Of a stretch of DNA of 64,000 bases, positions 8,626 through 17,374 are shown in pieces. A program made the translations under genes and the position numbers. Below the pieces are notes generated by a model. That model had not been told where the DNA came from. It was given only the letters and a program-made list of their open reading frames with translations, and did not search any database. How positions within the stretch are numbered: position 1 is the stretch's first letter; the number at the start of each line of letters is the position of its first letter. Source of the DNA: Verrucomicrobiota bacterium (GTDB lineage: Bacteria; Verrucomicrobiota; Verrucomicrobiia; Verrucomicrobiales; Verrucomicrobiaceae); assembly GCA_025360015.1 (NCBI GenBank), contig JANYCZ010000059.1, forward strand, positions 186,001-250,000. Direction: 5' to 3'.

Positions 8626-9645
8626 TTACACTTCTTTGCTGCCGTTCATCTTCTGCTCCAGCGTCTTCAGCCGCCGCAGAGCTTCCGGCATCTTCGTCAC
8701 CGCGATCCACTGGCGCTTGGCCTCCTTGTCCGGTGCCGCTGGGTAGCCGAGCACCGTTTCACCGGCAGCGATGTCACGCATGACACCGGACTTCGCACCG
8801 ATGGTGGCCTGAGTTCCCAGCTTGAGATGCCCGCCGATGCCCGACTGCGAGGCGATCACCACGTAGTCAGAAAGCTGCGTGCTGCCAGCAAAGCCCACCT
8901 GCCCCATGATGAGGCAGTGGCGTCCCATGACAACGTTGTGCGCCACATGGACGAGATTGTCGATCTTGGTCCCCTGCCCGATCACCGTGGAGCCGAGCGC
9001 GCCCCGATCAATGGAGGTGTTGGAGCCGATCTCCACATCGTCATGTATGACGACGTTGCCGACCTGCAGCATTTTGCGATGGCGTCCCTGATCAAAGACA
9101 TACCCATACCCATCCGAGCCGATGGTGGTGCCTGCATGGATGCTGACACGATTGCCGATCTGCGTCCTCGCATACAGCACAACATTCGGGTGCAGGCAGA
9201 CGTCATCGCCGATCTTGCTGTCACGGCCGATGTGGTTCCCGCCCATGAGCACCGAATTTTTTCCCAGTGAAACACCCGCCCCGATGACGCAGTGCGGACC
9301 GACGTTGGCAGTCGCGTCAATTTTCGCCGAGGGATCCACCACCGCGCTGGCGTGGATGCCGCCCACGTGTGTTTCCGGCGGAAAGAACAGCGGCAGCACC
9401 TTGGCGATGGCGATGCGCGCATCCTTCACGCGGATCAGGACTTTCGTCGCAGATTCAAAACCCTTGGGCACCAGAATCGCGCTGGCTTGACTCGCCTCCG
9501 CAGCGGCCAGGTAGGCGGGCTTCTCCGCAAAGGTCAGATCTCCGGCAGCCGCACCCTCCGCAGGGGCGATGCCCGTCAGGATCACAGCCCCATCTCCCAC
9601 CACTTCGCCACCGATCTGCTCCGCTAAGTATGAAACGGTGAACAT
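8626..9645 (-). CDS. lpxD: UDP-3-O-acylglucosamine N-acyltransferase LpxD
   Basis: 339 residues, normal length. The N-terminal uridine-binding part (about 1-100, with EIGG-like and FAEKPAYL segments) is followed by many left-handed hexapeptide repeats (VVDPSAKIDATANVGPHCVI, GNRVSIHAGTTIGSDGYGY) and a C-terminal helix (RRLKTLEQK). The catalytic His is in LVHVAHNV. LpxD adds the second N-linked acyl chain in lipid A synthesis, so this organism makes lipopolysaccharide. It stands apart from other lpx genes. Confidence 0.95.
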   Translation of the reverse strand: MFTVSYLAEQIGGEVVGDGAVILTGIAPAEGAAAGDLTFAEKPAYLAAAEASQASAILVPKGFESATKVLIRVKDARIAIAKVLPLFFPPETHVGGIHASAVVDPSAKIDATANVGPHCVIGAGVSLGKNSVLMGGNHIGRDSKIGDDVCLHPNVVLYARTQIGNRVSIHAGTTIGSDGYGYVFDQGRHRKMLQVGNVVIHDDVEIGSNTSIDRGALGSTVIGQGTKIDNLVHVAHNVVMGRHCLIMGQVGFAGSTQLSDYVVIASQSGIGGHLKLGTQATIGAKSGVMRDIAAGETVLGYPAAPDKEAKRQWIAVTKMPEALRRLKTLEQKMNGSKEV

Positions 9646-9669
9646 AGAATGTGTGAACCGGAAAGCTCT

Positions 9670-10698
9670 CTACCGCGTTGACACTGGCAGCGGCACCATG
9701 CGTTGCAGTTCCGTGTCCCAGACTTTCAGTCTCAGGCAGCGCCAGATGTCCCGCGGATGCAAGGTGGTGATCTTGGGCTTTTGCAGCTCCGGCATGTCCC
9801 TCAGGACCTCGGGCAGGCGGTAAAACGGAATGCGCGCATTCAGATGGTGAATGTGATGGTAGCCAATGTTGGCGGAAAACCACGCCATGAGCCGGCTCGT
9901 CTTCATGTAGCTGGAGGAGTCCAGGGCCGCACGCTCATAAGTCCAGCCCGCCTTGTCATAAAAGGACACGTCGGGGAAATTGTGCTGCGCATAGAAGAGG
10001 TACGACCCGATCGCATAGGTGATGAAGTGCGGGATCACCTGCACCAGCAGCCACATCTGCCAGCCAAAGAAATGAATCAGCGCCGCCGCGATGCCCGCGT
10101 GCACCAGCAGGGCCAGCAGGCAGTCCAGATGCTGCTTCGGCTTCATGACAAACGGCCGCAGGCACATCCCATGCAGGAAGACGAAGAGGTAGCCAAAAAG
10201 AATCGTCATCGGATGACGCATGAAGAGGTAGATCAGCCGCGCCGACTTGGACGCCTTCAAGTAGTGTTCCTTTGTCATGATCGGGAAGGAACCAATGTGC
10301 GACCCCTTGATCTTGGAATTATGATTGTGATGATGATTATGCGAGCTGCGCCAGATGCTGCTCGGGCTGAGGGCAAGGATGCCAAAACCACGCATCAGCC
10401 ATTCCGCCACCTTGGACTTCGGCAGGATCGCATTGTGCTGCTGGTCATGGTAAATCACGAACAAACGCAGCAGCAGCAGCCCCGAAAGGACGCTGAGTGC
10501 GGACTTCGCCCAGTAAGAGGGAATCCACAAGGTACCGGCGATCACCGCCAGCCAAAGTGAGGTAGTAGAAAGGATGCACCACCAGCTTTTTGCGGTGCTG
10601 TCCACGGCGTAAGGCTTGGTGGCCAGGATGAGCTCGGTGCCCGTCCTGTTTCTGCCCCCAAGAGTGATGGTATCGGCTAAAGCCAGGCCACTAGTCAT
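9670..10698 (-). CDS. Fatty acid desaturase (membrane di-iron)
   Basis: 342 residues from the ATG at 10698; a longer frame to 10782 exists but runs through a promoter-like sequence. Three His boxes are present: HDQQH (84-88), HNHHHNH (about 120-126) and GYHHIHH near residue 265. Several hydrophobic segments lie between them. The enzyme inserts a double bond in lipid acyl chains at the inner membrane using a di-iron centre, oxygen and reduced electron carrier. Candidates are acyl-lipid delta-type desaturases or a beta-carotene/hydroxylase relative. It may adjust membrane fluidity. The adjacent YdcF gene is upstream on the same strand. Confidence 0.85.
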   Translation of the reverse strand: MTSGLALADTITLGGRNRTGTELILATKPYAVDSTAKSWWCILSTTSLWLAVIAGTLWIPSYWAKSALSVLSGLLLLRLFVIYHDQQHNAILPKSKVAEWLMRGFGILALSPSSIWRSSHNHHHNHNSKIKGSHIGSFPIMTKEHYLKASKSARLIYLFMRHPMTILFGYLFVFLHGMCLRPFVMKPKQHLDCLLALLVHAGIAAALIHFFGWQMWLLVQVIPHFITYAIGSYLFYAQHNFPDVSFYDKAGWTYERAALDSSSYMKTSRLMAWFSANIGYHHIHHLNARIPFYRLPEVLRDMPELQKPKITTLHPRDIWRCLRLKVWDTELQRMVPLPVSTR

Positions 10699-10702
10699 GT
10701 GA

Positions 10703-10729
10703 ATTATACACAACCTCTCGTTGAGCCAA
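10703..10729 (-). promoter_or_regulatory. Promoter-like sequence ending at the desaturase start codon
   Basis: On the minus strand a perfect TATAAT occupies 10708-10703 and a TTGGCT lies at 10729-10724, 15 bp apart (short of the ideal 17). Transcription from this -10 would begin within a few bases of the ATG at 10698, giving a leaderless mRNA. No Shine-Dalgarno sequence is seen before that ATG, which fits. The spacing of the -35 element is weak support. Confidence 0.4.
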
Positions 10730-10782
10730 AAGCAAGCTTCTTTCCTTCGTTCTGAGCAGATAACGGGCCAAATTAAATCCAC

Positions 10783-11559
10783 TCAAACCCAGCCGCAGAT
10801 CCGATAGGCCCACCAGCCGACGATTTCATGCATCCAGGCCTCAAACAGGGTCAGGCTGGTGGCATTCGGTACACTCACCCAGTTCGCCCTCTGCCCACGC
10901 AGCGTCGCGCTTAGGTAATTGCACGGCACAGGCACCACCGCAGTACCAGCGACTTCAAATACCGCCCTCGCCCGGGTCATGTGATAGGCAGACGTCACCA
11001 GCGCCACACGCTTCCAGCCGTGCTTGACCGCCAGAGCGGCGACTTTGACTGCCTCGTCGTGCGTGTCCAGGCAGGGGCCCAGGCTCTGCACCGGTACCGG
11101 TGAGAGCTGCCATGCCTCCACCCACAGTTTGGCGGCATCCGCTTCGGACTCGGTGCCGGTGGTCGTCTCAGAACTCCCACCACCCATCACGATCAGCCTC
11201 CCCTTGCCCTTTTTCGCCAGCATCAGGCCGGTAAACAACCGGTCAGCACCCCCTTTCAGGTGCAGGCCAGCCGGTTCGTTGCGGGAGGGGTCCAGCCCAC
11301 CCCCGAGCACGATGATCGCATCGCATTCGGGCAATGTCGCCACATCGACAGGCGGCCAGCGAGATTCCAAGCCGGCCAGCAGCAGATGCGGCAAGGCGGT
11401 GGCAGCAGTGAGCGTCAGCACCAGCCAGGCGCTGCCCGGCAGGAGCAGCGCCCGCCATTGCCTCCGGCGCAGCGTCATCCCCATCCAAACCGAAAGCAGC
11501 AGCCACACCAGCCCGGTCGGCTCCAAGAAATCAGCCAAGGCTCTAAATAAGGAGGTCAT
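10783..11559 (-). CDS. YdcF/ElyC/SanA family (DUF218) membrane protein
   Basis: 258 residues. Two N-terminal membrane segments (VWLLLSVWMGM and LLLPGSAWLVLTLTAATALP) are followed by a periplasmic DUF218 domain with CDAIIVLGGGLD, LIVMGGGSSE, THDEAVKVAALA, VALVTSAYHMTRA. ElyC and SanA relatives affect envelope assembly and lipid-carrier recycling. Its start overlaps the potC-like stop by 4 bp (ATGA), so it is translated as the last gene of the potABC unit. The pairing of a DUF218 protein with a polyamine-type transporter is unusual and unexplained. Confidence 0.85.
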   Translation of the reverse strand: MTSLFRALADFLEPTGLVWLLLSVWMGMTLRRRQWRALLLPGSAWLVLTLTAATALPHLLLAGLESRWPPVDVATLPECDAIIVLGGGLDPSRNEPAGLHLKGGADRLFTGLMLAKKGKGRLIVMGGGSSETTTGTESEADAAKLWVEAWQLSPVPVQSLGPCLDTHDEAVKVAALAVKHGWKRVALVTSAYHMTRARAVFEVAGTAVVPVPCNYLSATLRGQRANWVSVPNATSLTLFEAWMHEIVGWWAYRICGWV

Positions 11560-12326
11560 GCGCGGCGCTGGAGTCGGGAGCTGAGGGCGGCAAAGAGGAA
11601 CGTGCTGGCGATGAGCAGGGTGCTCAGGGCGTTGATCATCGGCAGGCTGCGGCTGGTTTTCATCATGCTGGCCACTCGCAGCGGCAGCGTGGTGGTACCA
11701 GGCCCGGAGACAAAGAAGGTGATGACGTAGTCGTCAATCGAAAGCGTGAAAGCCAGCAGCCCGCCGGCCAGCACCCCGGGCAGCAAAAGCGGCAGCAGCA
11801 CTTTCTTCACGGCCGCCGCCTGGGTGGCGCCGAGATCACGCGCGGCATCCAGCAGGGTGAAGTCAAAATCCTGCAACCGCCCCAGCACCACCATGGTCAC
11901 AAAGCTCAGGCAGAAGGTCACATGCGCGATCCAGATGGTGAGCAGCCCCGTCTCCACCCCCGTGAGGACAAACAACGCCAGCAGTGACATCCCCATGAGA
12001 ATGTCCGGCATCACCAGCGGCAGGGTGATCAGCATGTGGTGTACGTTCTGCAGCCAGGAGCGGAACCGGTGCAGCGCATACGCCGCCAGCGTGCCGAGAA
12101 CCATGGCCGCTAGCGAAGCAGACACCGCGATCCTCAGCGTGATCCAGAGCGATTCCCACACCTCCTCCGCCGCCCACAGCTTTTCATACCAGCTCCACGT
12201 GAAGCCCTCCCACTCCCCGCCAAAACGGGAGGCATTGAAGGAGTTCACCACCAGCACCACCAGCGGTGCAAACAGAAACAAGATCACACCCCAGGTGATC
12301 AACGCTGGCAGCCACGAGCGCTTCAT
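11556..12326 (-). CDS. potC: Spermidine/putrescine-type ABC permease, PotC-like
   Basis: 256 residues with six hydrophobic segments and the permease-ATPase contact loop LLDAARDLGATQAAAVKKVLLP (the EAA-type loop of this family reads DAARDLGA). C-terminal SIDDYVITFFVSGPGTTTLP is characteristic of PotC. It forms the inner-membrane channel with PotB for import of spermidine, putrescine or related cations. Its start overlaps potB by 4 bp. No periplasmic PotD binding protein is encoded here. Confidence 0.9.
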   Translation of the reverse strand: MKRSWLPALITWGVILFLFAPLVVLVVNSFNASRFGGEWEGFTWSWYEKLWAAEEVWESLWITLRIAVSASLAAMVLGTLAAYALHRFRSWLQNVHHMLITLPLVMPDILMGMSLLALFVLTGVETGLLTIWIAHVTFCLSFVTMVVLGRLQDFDFTLLDAARDLGATQAAAVKKVLLPLLLPGVLAGGLLAFTLSIDDYVITFFVSGPGTTTLPLRVASMMKTSRSLPMINALSTLLIASTFLFAALSSRLQRRA

Positions 12327-13183
12327 GCAGCCTCCTTTCGGCTCAGCCTCTGCCAGATGACCACGACCAGCATGGGCACCAGCACCGCCAGCATCAGGCC
12401 TCCCGCCAGCGCGCTCGCATGCGGCAGATTGCGGTCTGAAAACACCCGCTGGGCGATCTTGCTGCCGAGCATTTCATCCGATGTCCCGCCCACCATCTGC
12501 GGGATGACGTACTGCCCCAGGCAGCAGACAAACACCATCACCGCCGCAGAGATGATGCCTCGCCGCACCCCTGGGACGAACACTTTTGAAAACGCGCGCC
12601 ACGGTCCGGCCCCGAGATCACGAGCGGCATCCAGCAGACCAAAATCAAACTTCTCCGCTGCGGCATACAGCGGCAGGATGGCAAACGGCAGTTGCGTGTA
12701 CACCAGCACCAGCAGCACCGTGCCCGCATGGTTCAGCAGCACCGCATTCTCTGGAATGAGATGCAGCCCGATGAGCAGCTTGGTCAGCGGCCCTTCGGGA
12801 TGCAGCAGCGATTTCCACGCAAAGATCCGGATCAGGAAATTCGACAGAAACGGGATGACAATGAGCAGCAGCAGCACCTGCCGCATCCGCTCTCCCACAC
12901 GCGCCATTTGAAACGCCATCGGCAGCGCCAGCGCTAGACAGACCAGCGTGGTCAGACCACTGACCCAGATCGTCCGCCAAAGGATGGGCAGGTAGGCAGG
13001 GTCCTGCACTTCCCGCAGCGTGGCCAGCGTCCACCCTGCCCCGACTCCCCCCTGCAGATCCGCCGGACGAAACGCGGTGACGATGACCAGAATGGCCGGA
13101 ATCACAAAAAACACGGCCAGCCATACGAGCGATGGCAGCGTCAGCAGCCACTGCCGGGAGGGTTGCGCTGGCTCCTCAGTCAT
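12323..13183 (-). CDS. potB: Spermidine/putrescine-type ABC permease, PotB-like
   Basis: 286 residues, six membrane segments, with the DAARDLGAGPWRAFSKV coupling loop and the downstream GQYVIPQMVGGTSDEMLG segment typical of PotB. It pairs with the PotC-like protein. ATGA overlaps join it to potA on one side and potC on the other, so the three proteins are made in step. Substrate choice is set by the binding protein, which is missing, so a relative of the family (for example a 2-aminoethylphosphonate or iron importer) cannot be excluded. Confidence 0.9.
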   Translation of the reverse strand: MTEEPAQPSRQWLLTLPSLVWLAVFFVIPAILVIVTAFRPADLQGGVGAGWTLATLREVQDPAYLPILWRTIWVSGLTTLVCLALALPMAFQMARVGERMRQVLLLLIVIPFLSNFLIRIFAWKSLLHPEGPLTKLLIGLHLIPENAVLLNHAGTVLLVLVYTQLPFAILPLYAAAEKFDFGLLDAARDLGAGPWRAFSKVFVPGVRRGIISAAVMVFVCCLGQYVIPQMVGGTSDEMLGSKIAQRVFSDRNLPHASALAGGLMLAVLVPMLVVVIWQRLSRKEAA

Positions 13184-14286
13184 GCCGCCGCCTCCAGCCT
13201 CACCACGCGGCCTTCATCCGGGTGAAAACTCATCCACACTTCGGCACCGCGTACGGGATCAATCTCTCCTCCGCTAAAGCGGCTGCGCTGAAGCTGCGCC
13301 AGGATGGAATGCTCCCCCGCGCGGATGCGATACCGCGTGTGCGAGCCGAAATACGCGATGTCTTCGACGATCCCCGGAAAGGCGTTCACCCGCTCCCCAC
13401 TGGGCGGGCGTTTGAGAGTGAGGCTGATTTTTTCAGGCCGCACCATCAGCCTCAGCGTCTGGTTGGAAGTCACCGCACCGTTGCTTAGCACCAGCGGGCT
13501 GCCCAGCCCGTCAATCATCACCCTCACATAGCCTTCATGCTGCAGTTCAACAGCCACCCCCGTGAAGAAGTTCGCGTCTCCAATGAAAGTGGCAACGAAG
13601 CTGCTGCGCGGCGTTTCATACAGATGCTCGGGCGTGTCCACCTGCTCCACTTTCCCGGCGTTCATCACGGCGATGCGGTCGCTCAGGCTCATGGCCTCGC
13701 CTTGATCATGGGTCACGTAGATGAAGGTGGTGCCGACCTGCTCATGGATCGTGTTCAGCTCCATGAGCATGTGCTGGCGCAGCTTCAGATCCAGCGCCGC
13801 CAGCGGCTCATCCAGCAGCAGCACCTGCGGGCGGTTCACCAGCGCGCGGGCGATGGCCACACGCTGCCGCTGTCCTCCGCTGAGTTGGGCCGGGCGCTTG
13901 CGCGAGTGCTCGCTCAGTCGCACCAGCTCCAGCATGCGGTCCACCCCGCTGCGGATCTCCTCACGCGGGCGGCGGCTCATGCGTAGCCCAAAGGCGATGT
14001 TCTCCCACACGCTCAGATGCGGAAAGAGCGCGTAGTTTTGAAACACCGTGTTCACCGGCCGCAGCTCCGGCGGCAGCGCGGTGATGTCCTGACCGCTCAC
14101 CAGAATGCGCCCGCCGTCCGGCCGCTCAAATCCCGCGATCATGCGCAGCAGCGTGGTCTTGCCACATCCACTCGGTCCCAGCAGCGAAAACGCCTCCCCC
14201 TTGGCAACGGTCAATGACACATCATCCACGGCACGCTGGGTGCCGAAGGATTTGGAAACGTGGTCGATAACGAGAAAATCGTCCAT
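13180..14286 (-). CDS. potA: Spermidine/putrescine-type ABC ATPase, PotA-like
   Basis: 368 residues from the ATG at 14286 (MDDFLVIDHVSKSFG). Walker A GPSGCGKT at 37-44, LSGGQRQRVAIARAL, LLLDEPLAALD, then a C-terminal TOBE-type regulatory domain (about 280-365). The frame is open upstream to 15180 but that stretch is antisense to the pseudokinase gene and has no ATPase homology. This is the first gene of potABC-ydcF. It powers uptake of a polyamine-like cation. Confidence 0.92.
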   Translation of the reverse strand: MDDFLVIDHVSKSFGTQRAVDDVSLTVAKGEAFSLLGPSGCGKTTLLRMIAGFERPDGGRILVSGQDITALPPELRPVNTVFQNYALFPHLSVWENIAFGLRMSRRPREEIRSGVDRMLELVRLSEHSRKRPAQLSGGQRQRVAIARALVNRPQVLLLDEPLAALDLKLRQHMLMELNTIHEQVGTTFIYVTHDQGEAMSLSDRIAVMNAGKVEQVDTPEHLYETPRSSFVATFIGDANFFTGVAVELQHEGYVRVMIDGLGSPLVLSNGAVTSNQTLRLMVRPEKISLTLKRPPSGERVNAFPGIVEDIAYFGSHTRYRIRAGEHSILAQLQRSRFSGGEIDPVRGAEVWMSFHPDEGRVVRLEAAA

Positions 14287-14376
14287 GCGGGAACTCAGGG
14301 GCGGTACTGTAACCCCCAAACAATGGATGTGGCAAGAAGCTTGCGGTATTCGATGGAAAGCGGCAGGTTTCCATGA

Positions 14377-15561
14377 ATGTCCTCCCGTTTTGAAATCCTG
14401 CGTCCTCTTGAAGAGGACACCGCCAGCAAGCTTCTGCTCGTCCGCGACAACAAACGTGGCGATGAGCTGCGTCTCCGGCGCTTCAAAACCACCAAGCAGG
14501 AGGAGATCGACGGCCTGCAGGAATTGTTCCGTCAGCTTTCCACCCTGCAAAATCCGCACCTGGACCGGCTGATCGACTTCGGCGCGGACAAGGACGGCTT
14601 CTACTCCATCGTCGCGGGACCGCTGCCCGGAGAAACTCTGAGTGAGGTGCTGGAGCGCGGGCCGCTCTCGGAGAAGGAGTTTGAAACCGTGGCCTTGCAG
14701 TTGCTGGAAGTGCTGTCCGTCCTGCATGAGGACGCCATCGTCCACGGCAGCCTGCGGCCCGACTACATACGCATCACGGGCGGCTCCGTCGCCGACTGGG
14801 AAGTAACGCTGCATGGCTTCGGCCAGGGCTTCGCTGGCCGGGATGACAGCAAGGAGGAGCAGATCCGCGCCTACCGCTGCACCGCGCCTGAACAATGGCT
14901 GGACGGCACCACCCGCCGCCGCACCGACGTCTATGCACTGGGCTGCATCCTGTATGAGACTCTGACCGCGCGGCCTCCTTTCGACGGCCGGGTTTTGAAG
15001 GAGCTGCGGCTCAAGCACCTCGGCCATGACCTGGCACCCTTGCAAAAACTCGCCCCTCATGTCCCGAACTGGATGTGTGCCTGGGTGATGCATCTGATGG
15101 CCGTGGATCCTGAGCAGCGTCCGCGCAAAGCGGATGCCGCCCGTGAATTGTTTGAGCGCCGTGAAGCCCCCAACCTGCAAGAACTCCCATCAACACTCGC
15201 TGAAAGCGCACCGCCCCCGCCCCCGGTCAATCTCATCCACCCGCAGGTCTCGGCTCCCGTCATCCTGCCGCATCCCCAGCATGGCGCGCGCAATGCGACC
15301 TCCAGTACCATCCCCATTGCCGCCGGACCCCACATCGCCGCAAACAGGCCCAAGCGCCCCGCGCCAGCGCTCATACCCGCGCAGCGCAAAGTCCCCGCTC
15401 CCCCTCCTGCACGCAAAGCCCCCGTGCCAGTAGCCAAAAACCTCAAGCCAATGATTGTTGGCGCGGCTGTAATCCTGCTGCTCCTCGCCGTCTTCCTCTT
15501 CCGCAGTTGCGGTGCGAAACCCGCACCCGTAAAAAACACCCCGGTGCAAAAGAAGCATTGA
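14377..15561 (+). CDS. Membrane-anchored protein kinase-like protein, probable pseudokinase
   Basis: 394 residues. The kinase fold is recognisable: N-lobe about 4-80, catalytic-loop region HGSLRPDYIRI (123-133), APEQW (170-174), TDVYALGCILYETLTARPPFDG (about 183-204). The HRD motif is HGS, so the catalytic Asp is absent; the DFG position reads HGFG; the glycine loop is not glycine-rich. A Pro/Ala-rich linker (about 275-355) leads to one membrane helix (about 359-376) and a short basic tail. It likely lacks phosphotransfer and may bind or scaffold. It is divergent from potA, with 90 bp between starts. Confidence 0.8.
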   Translation: MSSRFEILRPLEEDTASKLLLVRDNKRGDELRLRRFKTTKQEEIDGLQELFRQLSTLQNPHLDRLIDFGADKDGFYSIVAGPLPGETLSEVLERGPLSEKEFETVALQLLEVLSVLHEDAIVHGSLRPDYIRITGGSVADWEVTLHGFGQGFAGRDDSKEEQIRAYRCTAPEQWLDGTTRRRTDVYALGCILYETLTARPPFDGRVLKELRLKHLGHDLAPLQKLAPHVPNWMCAWVMHLMAVDPEQRPRKADAARELFERREAPNLQELPSTLAESAPPPPPVNLIHPQVSAPVILPHPQHGARNATSSTIPIAAGPHIAANRPKRPAPALIPAQRKVPAPPPARKAPVPVAKNLKPMIVGAAVILLLLAVFLFRSCGAKPAPVKNTPVQKKH

Positions 15562-16024
15562 GCCGATTTGAATTCATAGTTCAGGGCTCTCGTCCTTCCC
15601 TTCGCCAGCACCGTCCAAGTTCAGAACCCGCGATCCACAAGCATCCCCTAGGCTGCGCCAGGGAATACGGCACCGCGCGCCGCAGCGCCCTTGGAGCGCG
15701 GGCCTCCGAGCCCGCAGCGGGTCGCTTTCACACAGTGGGCGGTGGCTTCATGCCAACCACCGCAAACGCGACGATCTCCGGCGGAGAGAAAGAGATGACA
15801 GCAGGTACGCTACGGCGCTGCGCGTATTACGGAGCGCTGCCTTCTGCGCCAAGGCTCCGAAGCCAGGGCGGACCCGCAGTCCATTATTTTTTGGGATCGT
15901 TTTGTGAGTGTTTTGCGGCAACCCAGTTCCGGAAGGAAGAATCTATACTGTTAGACGCATCAATGAAGCAGGCATTGCTCTGCCTGCTTCACCCGCGCAA
16001 CCGCCAAGCCCCCCTCCCGCCCCC
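15562..16024. other. 463-bp non-coding spacer with hairpin repeats
   Basis: Convergent spacer between the pseudokinase and the di-haem oxidoreductase. It holds a GGAGCGCGG-type palindrome (see 15693-15729), a CTCC-GGC-GGAG mini-hairpin near 15778, and one copy of the degenerate T-rich intergenic motif (15885-15935, TTTTTTGGGATCG followed by TTTTGCGGCAACCCAGTTCCGG). A weak open frame covers it but it lacks coding character. No RNA gene was recognised. Confidence 0.5.
15693..15729. repeat. REP-like palindrome of the GGAGYGCGG family
   Basis: GGAGCGCGG leads into GCGGGC-CTCCGA-GCCCGC (15698-15715), followed by a CGCTTTC tail. The flanks resemble the copies at 20692 and 63697, where GGAGTGCGG and CCGCTTTCG border a stem. 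Confidence 0.5.
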
Positions 16025-17272
16025 TCAGATAGACATGAGGAAATCAATCAACTGCTGCACCTGCTGCTTGTTGAGCTTTAAGTAACGGTCCTTCGCCGCC
16101 TTCGCCTCGCCATCGTGCGCCTTGATCGCATCATCCACGGTCGTCGCACGCCCGTCATGCAGATACGGCGCACTGGCGCGCAGCCCCCACAGCGGTGGCG
16201 TCTTCATCTCCCGCACATCAGCAGTCCCCTGCGCGATGCCATCCCCCAGCGCGCCCATGTCATGCAGCAGCAGGTCGGAAAAGAGCCACGCTTCTCTCTG
16301 ATCCAGCGCCGTGATTTTGTTCGGCCCGGTGATCATCAGCGGCACATGGCAGACGGCACAGCCGGTGTTTTGAAACACACTGCGTCCGGCGGCGGCGGAG
16401 TTCGTCGGTGGCAGGCGCGGTGGCGCACCGAGATAGCGCATGAAGTCGGCCACGCGGTCAATGTCTCCCCTGCCCGTCACGGGATCCACCACGTCTTCGG
16501 GATCGACCACCGTGTCATACTGCGCCAGGAGCTGCGTGTTGCCGTTCGGCGCATTTTCCACCGGGAACAACCGGCTGGTGATCCCCATCTCATTGAGATA
16601 GGCATCCCCCGCAAAGCTCAGCAGCGTGGCCTGCTGCGCCTTCCAGCCAAAGCGCCCGATCAAGGTCTTGCCGCTGGCCGCATCCGCCACCTTCGACACT
16701 TTCCCCAGCACACCATCAAAAGGCGTTCGCCGCACATTTTGCAGGATCTGGTCATCGGGGATCGCCTCGATCAAGCCCATGCCGAAGAGCGGCGTGGAAT
16801 TGCGATGCGCCACCACATTCGCCTGCGGGGGCACCACTTCATGCAGCACCGAATTGATCTCCATCTCCTGCTGCAACGAGCCGCCCAGCGACGTCAGCGG
16901 ATCGAACACGCCGCTGTCGGTCCGCCCAAAACGGGTGACGTTGATCGACCCCGCGCCGCCAGTGACCGGCGCGCTGTGGCACGTCACACAGGAGGAGCGG
17001 TTGAAGATGGGGCCCAGCCCGCTGGCCTCGGTTTCTGGAGCTTCAAAATCATCTTTGCCATCCAGAAAGATCGCCACCTGCGCCTTCGTCAGGCCCGGCA
17101 GCGGATCTCCAAACTGCGGCGGCTTCACCCCGTTCGGCGGTGCCGTAGGTGGGTGGGGTGGATGCGGCGGGCGATGAGCCGGATGTCTGGGCGGCATCTG
17201 CGCCGCAGCGTACATCCCGAAGGATGACGCCAGGGCAAACGCGAGATAGGAGGTGATGCGGATCGCTTTCAT
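16025..17272 (-). CDS. Di-haem oxidoreductase (DUF1111 family), exported
   Basis: 415 residues with a signal peptide (about 1-24) and a His/Pro-rich linker (HPAHRPPHPPHPP). Two haem c sites: CVTCH (95-99) and CAVCH near residue 303. The C-terminus reads FSDLLLHDMG, KTPPLWGLR and YLHDGRATTVDDAI, typical of the putative thiol oxidoreductase/di-haem family related to MauG and cytochrome c peroxidase. It should work in the periplasm in electron transfer or oxidation. The His/Pro linker might bind metal. The substrate is unknown. Confidence 0.88.
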   Translation of the reverse strand: MKAIRITSYLAFALASSFGMYAAAQMPPRHPAHRPPHPPHPPTAPPNGVKPPQFGDPLPGLTKAQVAIFLDGKDDFEAPETEASGLGPIFNRSSCVTCHSAPVTGGAGSINVTRFGRTDSGVFDPLTSLGGSLQQEMEINSVLHEVVPPQANVVAHRNSTPLFGMGLIEAIPDDQILQNVRRTPFDGVLGKVSKVADAASGKTLIGRFGWKAQQATLLSFAGDAYLNEMGITSRLFPVENAPNGNTQLLAQYDTVVDPEDVVDPVTGRGDIDRVADFMRYLGAPPRLPPTNSAAAGRSVFQNTGCAVCHVPLMITGPNKITALDQREAWLFSDLLLHDMGALGDGIAQGTADVREMKTPPLWGLRASAPYLHDGRATTVDDAIKAHDGEAKAAKDRYLKLNKQQVQQLIDFLMSI

Positions 17273-17374
17273 GACAAGATGAGGTTGGCTGTTGTCACGC
17301 GGGTGCGTGATCTCGTTGCCGGAGAAATCCCGCGCGTTGAAAATCGTTACTCACATTTCACTCACCCTCTTCAC

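Noticed and set aside
14287-15180. Upstream extension of the potA frame
   Set aside because: The added residues are antisense to the pseudokinase gene and the ATPase homology starts at the ATG at 14286.
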